A program made the position numbers and the translations under genes. The notes below the pieces were generated by a model. That model made no database searches, had not been told where the DNA came from, and saw nothing but the letters and a program-made list of their open reading frames with translations. DNA of 44,589 nt from Caldilineaceae bacterium SB0662_bin_25 (GTDB lineage Bacteria; Chloroflexota; Anaerolineae; Caldilineales; Caldilineaceae), in assembly GCA_009840225.1 (NCBI GenBank), contig VXOE01000023.1, positions 1 through 44,589 on the forward strand, written 5' to 3'. Each line of letters starts with the position of its first letter. Position 1 is the first letter of the stretch. Below are positions 35,573-44,589 of this stretch, piece after piece.

Positions 35573-36676
35573 TTACTCGGACCCGTAAAGTTCTTCGTAT
35601 CGCTGATCAACCGTATCCTGGGTGATGGCCTTGCGTACCTGGTAGGTCTCGAACGGCAGTCCTTCCAGCGTGGCGAGCGCGACCTCGACCCAGCCCCAGC
35701 CTTCACAGTAGGGCTGGAATTCGATGAAGCCGTAGTAGCCCATCGGCCTGGTCTTCAGGAACTTGGCCGGCGGCTCGTCGCCTCCCAGCGTAACGAGCAT
35801 GACGTCGGCCTCGTTGCCCGCTTCGGCAACAGCGTTGTACGGGCCAATGCCGAGGCCGTCCCAGCAGGGAATCATTGCGAAGACTCCTTCAGGATTGGCT
35901 GTCATGGCGTCGTTCACCATGTCCTCGGCCGAGCGGCCCGTGGTCAGGTCTGCCATGAGGACGTGGTCGTCATCCAGCCCCATTGCCTCCTGGAAGGTCG
36001 ATGCGGCTGAACCGGTGCGGGTGACGCAGGCGGGAATGCCGCCGTGGGTCAACTCTATGAAGAACAGTTCGCGGCCGGCCCAGTCCTCCTGCTGGCGCTT
36101 CCTGACACCTTCAACCAGCAGCTCTGCACCGCGCATGCCGGCGATCCCGTCGGGAATACCGTATACGATAGGCGTGTATTCGCTGGGGCCGTTGTCGATG
36201 CCGATAAACTGAATGCCTTCGTCGAGTGCACGTAACGCAAGGCCTTCGTACACATTGGGTCCATGCGCTCCCACGATGCTCAGGTCGTTCAGCAGCAGGG
36301 TCTCCAGCAAGTCGGGCTCGGTTGAATAGTCGCCGGCAGCGTCGGACTCGAAGAACTCCACGCCGTAGAACTCGGCGGCTGACTTCATCGCGCCCGACCA
36401 CTCACCAAAGAATGGATGCGCAAGGTTGGGATTTATGAATCCCAGGCGCCAGGGCTGCGAGAATTCAGTTGGGAGCGTCGCCAAAGGCTTGCATTGATGC
36501 GGTGCAGTAATTTCTTCGATTGCCGACGCTTCATGGAATGTGACGGCCCTGGGGGTGGCCGTGACGTCTACGACACGCGTCACTTCGACCTCTACTGTCT
36601 GGGTCTCGCACGCCGTCAATACAATCACCGCCAGCGCCAAAACCAGGACTGCGAACAGATACCTCTTGCTCTTCAT
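35573..36676 (-). CDS. Sugar-binding lipoprotein, periplasmic-binding-protein (ribose/galactose) family
   Basis: This 367-residue binding protein has a lipoprotein signal peptide with LTAC lipobox (Cys23) and a short linker. A type I periplasmic-binding fold follows (RLGFINPNLAHPFFGEWSGA about 77-96, then FIGIDNGPSEYTPIVYG). The fold and the permease family fit a sugar or nucleoside importer. GGAGAGG lies before the ATG, with about 480 bases of intergenic space upstream. It is the first gene of the operon. The exact sugar is not determinable. Confidence 0.9.
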   Translation of the reverse strand: MKSKRYLFAVLVLALAVIVLTACETQTVEVEVTRVVDVTATPRAVTFHEASAIEEITAPHQCKPLATLPTEFSQPWRLGFINPNLAHPFFGEWSGAMKSAAEFYGVEFFESDAAGDYSTEPDLLETLLLNDLSIVGAHGPNVYEGLALRALDEGIQFIGIDNGPSEYTPIVYGIPDGIAGMRGAELLVEGVRKRQQEDWAGRELFFIELTHGGIPACVTRTGSAASTFQEAMGLDDDHVLMADLTTGRSAEDMVNDAMTANPEGVFAMIPCWDGLGIGPYNAVAEAGNEADVMLVTLGGDEPPAKFLKTRPMGYYGFIEFQPYCEGWGWVEVALATLEGLPFETYQVRKAITQDTVDQRYEELYGSE

Positions 36677-37161
36677 CGTGCCTCTCCTTTGTGCTCGTTG
36701 GTGAGAAACTGGTGCTTCCCAATCGTGTCAAGTAATAGGAATGATCTCAATGGACGTAGGCCACATTCCATTTGCTCATGGTAGTGCAGCGAATACCATT
36801 TGAGATCCAGCCTTCGGTCAAGGTGTCTACATAGTCGCACTTGCCAGGCGGTGATCTGAAGTTGCCCAGACAGGTGCTGCTTCAGCCTGAAGTATCGAAG
36901 CGCCAGTGCTCATTTCCTAGTCCAGTCTTAAGCCAAGTTCGTCCCACCATGGTGGACCTTCGAAGCACAGGGCACTCAATATGCGCGCGTCTTCGTCTCA
37001 AGGTAGCGCGTCCTCCGCTGGAAGGAACCTAGAGTTTGGTGAAGTGATATGAAGAGCTCGCAGTATGGACGAGGCGATTGTACGATGAAAGCGAGTGGAC
37101 TGTCAAGCAAAGTTTCTGTTCCCTTTGGTCAGGCTAGATCATGACCGGGGACGACGCCAAT
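36677..37161. other. Intergenic region upstream of the sugar ABC operon
   Basis: About 485 bases between the divergently placed sugar operon and rsmE (both minus strand). A minus-strand TTGACA (36733-36728) lacks a credible -10 box at the right distance. The short frames have no domain or good ribosome binding site. I see no tRNA, riboswitch or repeat. Confidence 0.5.
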
Positions 37162-37923
37162 TCAACCAAGCTCGCCAGCAGTGTGCAGGACGATCGTTGC
37201 TGCGGCAACTGCCGCGGTCTCGGCGCGCAGGACTCTCGGGCCTAGCGACATCGGGAGCCATCCTCGTTCGGTTGCCTCATCTGCCTCTTCTCTATTTATT
37301 CCGCCTTCAGGCCCAACCAGCAATGAAATCTCGTCCGCGCTGCTCAGATTGGGACGCCAAAGTGAATTGGTCTCGTCTGCCTCTTCCCAAGCCAAAATGC
37401 GGTGGCCGGTGGCCTGCTCAACTGATTCGTCCCATGAAAGGGAATCTGCCAGGACAGGAAGGCGGCTTCGACGGCACTGCTCGGCCGCTTCACGAATGAT
37501 GGCGCGCCAGCGTTCGTATTTTGGGAACAGTCTCTCTGCGGGACGCACCACGGTTCGGCTGCTGATTACCGGAACGAACCTGCTCACGCCCAGCTCGGTC
37601 CCTTTCTGCAACACCCACTCAAATCGTTCCCGCTTCAAGACGCATTGGTAGAGTGTCAGCTCGACGTTGGGTTCACTCTGCACGGACTCCTTGCTCAATA
37701 CGCGACCAGTCGCCCTTTCTGAATCGAGAGCTTCAATTCGGGTTTGATAGGCCGCGCCACTGCCGTCGAGCAAGGTGATCAAGCTGCCCAGTCTGAGGCG
37801 CAGGACATTTCGCAGCTGGTGTGAAATGGGCGTCAGATCGACCCTTCGGTTCCGCTCGAGGCGCATTCCCTTCAGGAAGAACCAATGGTCTCTGCCAGCC
37901 CTGCTGCGACCTTCAGCGGGCAT
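37162..37923 (-). CDS. rsmE: 16S rRNA (uracil-1498-N3)-methyltransferase RsmE
   Basis: This 253-residue SPOUT-class methyltransferase has an N-terminal PUA-like domain (HQLRNVLRLRLG about 35-46). The C-terminal knotted domain has the SAM-binding GPEGGINREEAD (about 203-214) and SLGPRVLRAETAA (about 226-238). It methylates U1498 of 16S rRNA. Its start overlaps the end of prmA by 11 bases, a common pairing. Confidence 0.93.
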   Translation of the reverse strand: MPAEGRSRAGRDHWFFLKGMRLERNRRVDLTPISHQLRNVLRLRLGSLITLLDGSGAAYQTRIEALDSERATGRVLSKESVQSEPNVELTLYQCVLKRERFEWVLQKGTELGVSRFVPVISSRTVVRPAERLFPKYERWRAIIREAAEQCRRSRLPVLADSLSWDESVEQATGHRILAWEEADETNSLWRPNLSSADEISLLVGPEGGINREEADEATERGWLPMSLGPRVLRAETAAVAAATIVLHTAGELG

Positions 37924-38890
37924 GTTCTCTTCGCACCACCAAAGCGACCCAATCCCCCTCCTGTCTGCGCTCGACTTCCTTCAGCCCACGGCGCTCGGCG
38001 GCCGCCAGAACCATCTCCGATTTCTCTTCGAGGATGCCTGAAAGAATCAGGTGGCCTCCTGGAGCAAGAGGCTCGGCAAGGGGTATGTTGTCATAGGCAC
38101 AGTCAAACAGGTCAACCAGGACCTCGGCCAGAATGTTGGCCGCGATGACGTTGAAGCGGCCAGCGCAGCCGGCGGGCACAGAGCCGCGCTGGATATGCAG
38201 CGAGTCAGGAGAAAGCGAGATCCCGTTGCGTAGAGCGTTGTCCTTCGCAGCCCGGATTGCCAGCGGATCAATGTCGGTTGCCCAAACCGGCGCTGCGCCC
38301 AACATTGCGGCCGCGATGGCGAGGACACCGCTTCCCGTACCTATATCCAGGAAGGCGCCGCCAGACGGCACCCACTTCTCCAGGGCAGCCACGCAAAGTC
38401 GCGTGGTAGGGTGCAGTCCGGTGCCAAACGCCATGCCCGGTTCAAGACGAACAACCAGGTCGCCGGGCTGGGCCTCCGGCTCTTCCCAAGCCGGGGTCAG
38501 CAGTACACGCCGTCCTATACGAAGAGGCCTGTAATGCTGCTTCCAAGCGTGGGCCCAGTCTTCCTCTTTTACGGTTCGGGCGACCGGTTCCGGGATAGGA
38601 TACAAGAGGCTAAGACGCCACAGTCCCTCTTCAATCTGCCTGCGAATCCCGCAGCCGCGGGGGCCAGGCTTCAGGTAGGTCTTCACCACCATCCTGAACT
38701 GGTCTGGCAGCGGGCTGCCGAAGTCGTCATAGCCGGTCGACTCCACCACGGCTCCCCCTCCGGAGGCTTCCCCTGCGGCACTGTCCTCAATCCAGTCGCC
38801 GCCGTTGTAGCGGTTGAAGAGCTCAACGACCGCCTCGGCCGCCTCGCCGTCGACCTCAACCGCTATCTCGACCAGCTCGTCTTCGTACAT
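37913..38890 (-). CDS. prmA: Ribosomal protein L11 methyltransferase PrmA
   Basis: This 325-residue SAM-dependent methyltransferase has an N-terminal L11-binding domain. The Rossmann core contains FLDIGTGSGVLAIAAAMLGA and, further on, NVIAANILAEVLVDL, the PrmA-specific NILA motif. The frame extends upstream, but ATG 38890 opens the family-like N-terminus (MYEDELVEIAVEV); no strong ribosome binding site is visible there. It overlaps rsmE. Confidence 0.92.
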   Translation of the reverse strand: MYEDELVEIAVEVDGEAAEAVVELFNRYNGGDWIEDSAAGEASGGGAVVESTGYDDFGSPLPDQFRMVVKTYLKPGPRGCGIRRQIEEGLWRLSLLYPIPEPVARTVKEEDWAHAWKQHYRPLRIGRRVLLTPAWEEPEAQPGDLVVRLEPGMAFGTGLHPTTRLCVAALEKWVPSGGAFLDIGTGSGVLAIAAAMLGAAPVWATDIDPLAIRAAKDNALRNGISLSPDSLHIQRGSVPAGCAGRFNVIAANILAEVLVDLFDCAYDNIPLAEPLAPGGHLILSGILEEKSEMVLAAAERRGLKEVERRQEGDWVALVVRREHAR

Positions 38891-39025
38891 GAAGGGTTTG
38901 TTCGACTGCCTACGGTTCTTGGTTTGGCCGCAACCGCGCGATACTATCACAGTCCAGCCGGATCAGGATTTCGCTTCCTTCAACTTTGACGATTCGGGCC
39001 CAGGAATCCCACTTTGTTCTCTGCC

Positions 39026-39934
39026 ATGACCCCGCGCAACAGATCGTATCTTAACCTCGGCCTGTGTATTCTGCTGTGGGCCTCTATTCCGGTGGCTTCG
39101 AAGAAGATTCTGGCTGAACTGAACAATCTGCAGATGCTGTTCTACAGCACAGTGTTCTCGGCAATCGCACTTGGTGTGCTGGTACTGTGGCAACGCAAAT
39201 CTGCCATCCTTTTCCAGTACACGCTGCGTGACATCGGTCATCTGAGCTGGCTGGGCTTTTTGGGGGCCTTCCTCTACTACGTGCTTCTATACGGCGCCTT
39301 TGCGAATACTTCAGCAGCGGAGGGCTTCGTTCTCGCCTACACCTGGCCTATTCTGGTCAGTCTGCTGGCGGTGCCGCTCCTGGGCCAAAGGCTAACGGCT
39401 GTCCGCCTGACCGCAATTGCGATCAGTTTCGGCGGCGTCGTGTTGATTGTAACTCGGGGGCAGATGGTATCGTTTCAAGTGGAGAATCTGTCGGGAAACG
39501 TGCTGGCCCTCTGCGGCGCCTTCGTCTTCGCCCTCTTCTCAATCCTGGGCAACCGGGCAAAATACGACCTGACAGTTGCCGCGTTTATCTACTTTTGCGC
39601 TGCCCTCTTGTGCTCCGGGGCGGCCGTCGCCCTGACAGGAAACCTGCCGTTGCCTTCCGCGTCCGTTTGGGGTTGGATACTCTACAACGGTCTACTTGTC
39701 AATGGAGTCAGCTACCTTTTCTGGTTCAAGGCGCTGGAACACGGAGAGACGTTTATCGTTTCCAACCTGCTCTACCTTACGCCTATACTCTCCTTGCCGC
39801 TGGTCAGGATCTTTCTGGACGAACCGGTGCATGCGTCAGCAGTATCGGGACTACTACTGATATTGGCGGGCATTCTGCTACAGTCGCGGCCCATACTGGC
39901 CGCTGCGACCCGATTCCGCAGGCCGGTCGGCTGA
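39026..39934 (+). CDS. EamA/DMT-family transporter
   Basis: This 302-residue protein has ten predicted helices in two five-helix EamA repeats (LCILLWASIPVASKKILAEL at the start, and NGLLVNGVSYLFWFKALEHG in the second repeat). The family exports metabolites such as amino acids, but the substrate cannot be read from sequence. ATG 39026 was chosen over a TTG four codons upstream. It is convergent with dnaJ. Confidence 0.88.
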   Translation: MTPRNRSYLNLGLCILLWASIPVASKKILAELNNLQMLFYSTVFSAIALGVLVLWQRKSAILFQYTLRDIGHLSWLGFLGAFLYYVLLYGAFANTSAAEGFVLAYTWPILVSLLAVPLLGQRLTAVRLTAIAISFGGVVLIVTRGQMVSFQVENLSGNVLALCGAFVFALFSILGNRAKYDLTVAAFIYFCAALLCSGAAVALTGNLPLPSASVWGWILYNGLLVNGVSYLFWFKALEHGETFIVSNLLYLTPILSLPLVRIFLDEPVHASAVSGLLLILAGILLQSRPILAAATRFRRPVG

Positions 39935-39942
39935 CGCGAGCT

Positions 39943-39962
39943 CCAAGTGGCAGAGCACTTGG
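39943..39962. terminator. Hairpin between convergent EamA and dnaJ genes
   Basis: CCAAGTG (39943-39949) and CACTTGG (39956-39962) form a perfect seven-base-pair stem with a six-base loop, eight bases after the EamA stop and before the dnaJ stop. No T-run follows on either strand, so an intrinsic terminator is only a possibility. Confidence 0.4.
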
Positions 39963-39979
39963 GAACAAGCAGCGACTTC

Positions 39980-41101
39980 TTATTCTGGCCTCAAGATCCG
40001 GTCGAGTAGGCCGCGCCGCGGTTCATTCACGTTGTCGCCCAAGCTTTCAGCCAGTTGACGCATCAGCATCTCCTGCTCGTCATTGAGGTCGACCGGCGTC
40101 ACCAGCTTCACCGTTACGATCATGTCCCCCCGCCCGCTGCGCTGCAGGCGGGCGATACCCATCCCGGCTTTGCGAAAACTCCTACCCGTCTGCGTTCCGG
40201 CAGGAATGTCGAGACTTTCCGTTCCGCCCCCCAAAGTAGGGATGTCTACCGTTGCACCCAGTGTTGCCTGCGGGATACTGATGGGCAATTCCAGATGGAT
40301 ATCGAACTCATCGCGCACAAAAAGGGGATGATCTTCAACGCCGATCATTACGTAGAGATTGCCGCGCGGGCCCCCCAACGTGCCGGCCTCACCCTCTCCT
40401 GCCAGGCGAATACGTGTACCGTTGTCAACGCCGGCGGGAACATTGACCTTGATCTTGCGGGTAACCTGAACTCGCTTGCGGCCGTTGCACTGGCTGCAAG
40501 CAGTAGAGATGACTTCGCCTTCTCCGTGGCATGCGGGGCAGGTAGCTGCCGTGACTATGGTACCAAACAGGGGGCTCTGCTGACGGCGCTGTACCTCGCC
40601 GCTGCCGCCGCAGGTTGAACACCTTACGGGGGCAGTACCGGGCTCGGCGCCGCTGCCCTGGCAGGCATCGCAGTCCTCCATGCGCGGTACCTCGATTTCC
40701 TCCTGCGTGCCAAATGCTGCGTCTTCGAAGCTCAACGCGATGTCTACGCGCAGGTCGGCGCCGCGGCGGGGTGCCCTCCGGTTCCCGCGCCCCATGCCGC
40801 CGAAACCGAATACCTCCTCGAAAATGCTTCCCAGGTCGCCGAATCCTTGACTGAAATCGCTGAAGCCTCCTGATCCACCCAGACCGGAATGCCCAAACCG
40901 GTCATAGACTGCCCGCTTCTGCGGATCGCTCAATACCTGGTAGGCCTCGTTGATTTCCTTGAACTTTGCTTCGGCGTCTTCCTCCGGATTCACGTCCGGA
41001 TGATACTGCTGCGCCAGCTTGCGGAAGGCACGCTTGAGCGTCTGTTCATCAGCGCCCCGCTCGATGCCAAGCACTTCGTAATAGTCGCGCTTTTCGCTCA
41101 T
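39980..41101 (-). CDS. dnaJ: Chaperone protein DnaJ
   Basis: This 373-residue Hsp40 co-chaperone has an N-terminal J domain with HPD (34-36) and a Gly/Phe-rich linker (about 72-106). Four zinc-binding CXXCXGXG-type motifs follow (Cys144/147, 161/164, 188/191, 202/205), the last being CSQCNGRK. The C-terminal substrate-binding region is complete. It works with DnaK, which is not in the window. A small membrane protein gene lies four bases upstream on the same strand. Confidence 0.95.
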   Translation of the reverse strand: MSEKRDYYEVLGIERGADEQTLKRAFRKLAQQYHPDVNPEEDAEAKFKEINEAYQVLSDPQKRAVYDRFGHSGLGGSGGFSDFSQGFGDLGSIFEEVFGFGGMGRGNRRAPRRGADLRVDIALSFEDAAFGTQEEIEVPRMEDCDACQGSGAEPGTAPVRCSTCGGSGEVQRRQQSPLFGTIVTAATCPACHGEGEVISTACSQCNGRKRVQVTRKIKVNVPAGVDNGTRIRLAGEGEAGTLGGPRGNLYVMIGVEDHPLFVRDEFDIHLELPISIPQATLGATVDIPTLGGGTESLDIPAGTQTGRSFRKAGMGIARLQRSGRGDMIVTVKLVTPVDLNDEQEMLMRQLAESLGDNVNEPRRGLLDRILRPE

Positions 41102-41105
41102 TAAG

Positions 41106-41297
41106 TTATTCCCAGCTGATGATCCATGCGCACAGTCCGGCCAAGCCCACGGTTACCCCGATCAAGGCAGCCCACTGCGCGCCGTCAAACCCAACGTTTC
41201 TTGCGCTGAAAAGCAGTATCACGACAAAACCTATGGCAAGGACAGTCCAATTGGACAGGACTGTATGATCGGCCCAGAAACGTCTCAAAAAGTCCAT
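41106..41297 (-). CDS. Small two-helix membrane protein
   Basis: This 63-residue protein has two hydrophobic helices (about 17-34 and 42-60) joined by NVGFDGAQW. It is tightly placed between coaE (16 bases after its stop) and dnaJ (4 bases before its start), which supports translation. The function is unknown. Confidence 0.65.
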   Translation of the reverse strand: MDFLRRFWADHTVLSNWTVLAIGFVVILLFSARNVGFDGAQWAALIGVTVGLAGLCAWIISWE

Positions 41298-41313
41298 TTT
41301 CTTTCGGACTCCT

Positions 41314-41946
41314 CTATCGTGGAAGCGCCGTCATCCGCCGCGGATAGCGCCGCTTCAGGTCATCCCAAATCGCGTCCAGCTGAGCGTGCAACTCAGCAAG
41401 GCTGCCATCGTTGTCGATGACGCGATCGGCCTGGTTTACCTTGGCGGCCTGGGGAGGCTGCAGATCGATCATTCGGCGGGCCTCGCTCTCCTCCATACTG
41501 CGCGATTCCAAAAGTCGACGCAGCTGGGTAGTCAAGCTGGAGGTGACGACCCAGATTTCATCGCAAAGGGTGGACATCAGGCCCGCCTCAAGAAGCTTAA
41601 TTGCTTCGAGGACGATAATGGGGGCGTCGTTGTCGGCAATCTCCTGCTTGCCCAAGTCGAAGATTTTGGGGTGGACAATCTTCTCCAGCCTGCCCAGATC
41701 AAGCGGATTTGAGAAGACGATCTTGCCAAGTTTCTTGCGATCGATCGTTCCGTCTTCCCTCAGAATCTCGCGTCCGAAAGCGCGCACAACGGCATCGTAA
41801 GCCTGACCGCCCGGCTCGATCACGCGGTGGCCCAGCTTGTCAGCATCGATGATGAAGGCACATTTTTCCATCAGGTAGTTGAGAATCGTGCTCTTGCCCG
41901 TAGCGATGTTTCCAGTCAACCCGATTACCAGCGATTTTCGCGACAT
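41314..41946 (-). CDS. coaE: Dephospho-CoA kinase
   Basis: This 210-residue P-loop kinase catalyses the last step of CoA synthesis, phosphorylation of dephospho-CoA. The P-loop is GLTGNIATGKST (9-20); DADKLGHRV (about 35-43) and HPKIFDL are also family features. Length and motifs are standard. It heads a minus-strand group with the small membrane protein and dnaJ. Confidence 0.93.
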   Translation of the reverse strand: MSRKSLVIGLTGNIATGKSTILNYLMEKCAFIIDADKLGHRVIEPGGQAYDAVVRAFGREILREDGTIDRKKLGKIVFSNPLDLGRLEKIVHPKIFDLGKQEIADNDAPIIVLEAIKLLEAGLMSTLCDEIWVVTSSLTTQLRRLLESRSMEESEARRMIDLQPPQAAKVNQADRVIDNDGSLAELHAQLDAIWDDLKRRYPRRMTALPR

Positions 41947-42024
41947 TTCTGTTTTGACCTTTTGCAGATGGTTGCCCCGATTTGGCCCTATTCTAGCTGA
42001 AAAACGGGACTGCTGACAAGCCTG

Positions 42025-44091
<2,067 letters not shown>

Positions 44092-44398
44092 GTGAAGGGT
44101 AGAGTGGAATAGTAAATGCACACAGAAAGGCCAAACGTCCTCCCGTGCCTAGTGACATGTCCAGCCAGCAGGCATGGGCGAAAGTTTGGCTGCGCGTGCA
44201 GAGTTTATCACATATTCAGGTTTCTGACGATACCGGGCACTGATGGGAGCAAGGCAGTCACAATTTGATTCGCAGGAAGGATTAATCTTCAAAGTGGATT
44301 CACTTGGTTGGTTTCTCTGACATGTCGGGAAGGCCGATCTCTATCCAGCAGAGACGGTAAGCCGACAGGCCTGTCAGGGCTGTTTTTGGTTGCGTGGT
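44092..44398. other. Intergenic region upstream of the ABC-F gene
   Basis: No open frame with a domain or good start was seen. It is the start region of the ABC-F gene on the minus strand; I could not identify a promoter with confidence. The right part leads into the repeat cluster at the window edge. Confidence 0.45.
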
Positions 44399-44445
44399 TG
44401 TCTGAATCAGGATTTGCTGGATTTTTTTGGATTTTCAGGATGGCG
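44399..44445 (+). repeat. 47-base dispersed repeat, copy 1 (TGTCTGAATCAGGATTTGCT...)
   Basis: A 47-base unit starting TGTCTGAATCAGGATTTGCT, with a GGATTTTTTTGGATTTTC centre and a GATGGCG end, recurs 141 bases downstream with one mismatch (TTTTCAGG versus TTTTCGGG). Similar AT-rich GGATTT-type repeats are often seen dispersed in bacterial intergenic regions. Confidence 0.8.
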
Positions 44446-44539
44446 GGTGTCTCCGGTCGCGGGCGCAGTGTGACGAGTGTTTGCGAATGTTGTACGAGAG
44501 TTTACAAGAGTTCACGAGAGTTTGCGTGCGTTTGCGGAT
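44446..44539 (+). repeat. Degenerate ~10-base tandem repeat between the two 47-base copies
   Basis: From about 44475 the sequence is built from near-10-base words: GTTTGCGAAT, GTTGTACGAGA, GTTTACAAGA, GTTCACGAGA, GTTTGCGTGC, GTTTGCGGAT. They share a GTT...CGAGA-like pattern. The array is degenerate and short. It has no coding potential. Confidence 0.6.
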
Positions 44540-44586
44540 TGTCTGAATCAGGATTTGCTGGATTTTTTTGGATTTTCGGGATGGCG
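44540..44586 (+). repeat. 47-base dispersed repeat, copy 2 (at window edge)
   Basis: This is the second copy of the 47-base unit, 141 bases after the first and differing by one base. It ends three bases before the window ends, so the array may continue outside. Confidence 0.8.
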
Positions 44587-44589
44587 CGT

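Overview
The window looks like a bacterial chromosome segment of moderately high GC content. It most resembles a member of the Chloroflexota, of the Anaerolineae/Caldilineae type. Three things suggest this: a carotenoid cluster pairing a fused lycopene cyclase domain protein with CruF and CruG homologues under a MerR/B12-binding regulator, several large ABC transporter operons with lipoprotein-type binding proteins, and a beta-RFAP-synthase-like protein outside an archaeal setting. No rRNA or tRNA was recognised, so the taxonomic call is an inference. Both ends are intergenic. The left end has extreme homopolymers that look like a contig-end artefact, and the right end runs into a repeat cluster.

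Layout, left to right. (1) 0.8-4.3 kb, plus strand: a compact trio of circularly permuted ATP-grasp, alpha-E domain protein and transglutaminase-like protease. (2) 15.4-4.4 kb, minus strand: a long transport/catabolic operon, oppD-oppA-oppB-oppC, a six-haem-motif membrane-anchored cytochrome c, oppF, a DUF4870-like membrane protein, a GH4 glycosidase and a NIPSNAP protein. A textbook promoter (TTGACA-N17-TACAAT) precedes it. (3) 15.4-18.4 kb: two gene-poor stretches flanking phytoene synthase (minus strand). They hold two copies of an interspersed hairpin repeat and an AT-rich divergent promoter island. (4) 18.4-24.8 kb, plus strand: a carotenoid operon with many stop/start overlaps. Its genes are a CarH/LitR-like B12 regulator, a fused lycopene cyclase, an unknown exported protein, CruF, a PlsY-like acyltransferase, a CruG-like glycosyltransferase and a 4'-phosphopantetheinyl transferase.

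(5) 24.9-29.5 kb: small membrane proteins, a thiol peroxidase, an alpha/beta hydrolase, and a diverged TrpF-like protein next to a beta-RFAP synthase homologue (first step of tetrahydromethanopterin synthesis). (6) 36.7-29.7 kb, minus strand: a CUT2/ribose-type sugar ABC operon (binding protein, two different permeases, single-domain ATPase), followed 21 nt later by a 989-residue FtsX/MacB-type permease. (7) 37-44 kb: housekeeping genes rsmE and prmA (overlapping), an EamA transporter, dnaJ, a small membrane protein, coaE and an ABC-F ATPase.

The genes that most clearly work together are those of the carotenoid block. Phytoene synthase makes phytoene; desaturation and chain supply must be encoded elsewhere. 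Lycopene is cyclised, hydrated by CruF and glycosylated by the CruG-like enzyme. A PlsY-like protein with altered motifs sits exactly where an acyltransferase for a carotenoid glycoside ester would be useful. The regulator keeps the residues expected to ligate cobalamin but has lost the Glu-His pair of the CarH light-sensing motif and has an extra C-terminal domain. The most intriguing parts of the window are this operon, the trpF-like/beta-RFAP synthase pair, and the haem protein inside the opp operon.
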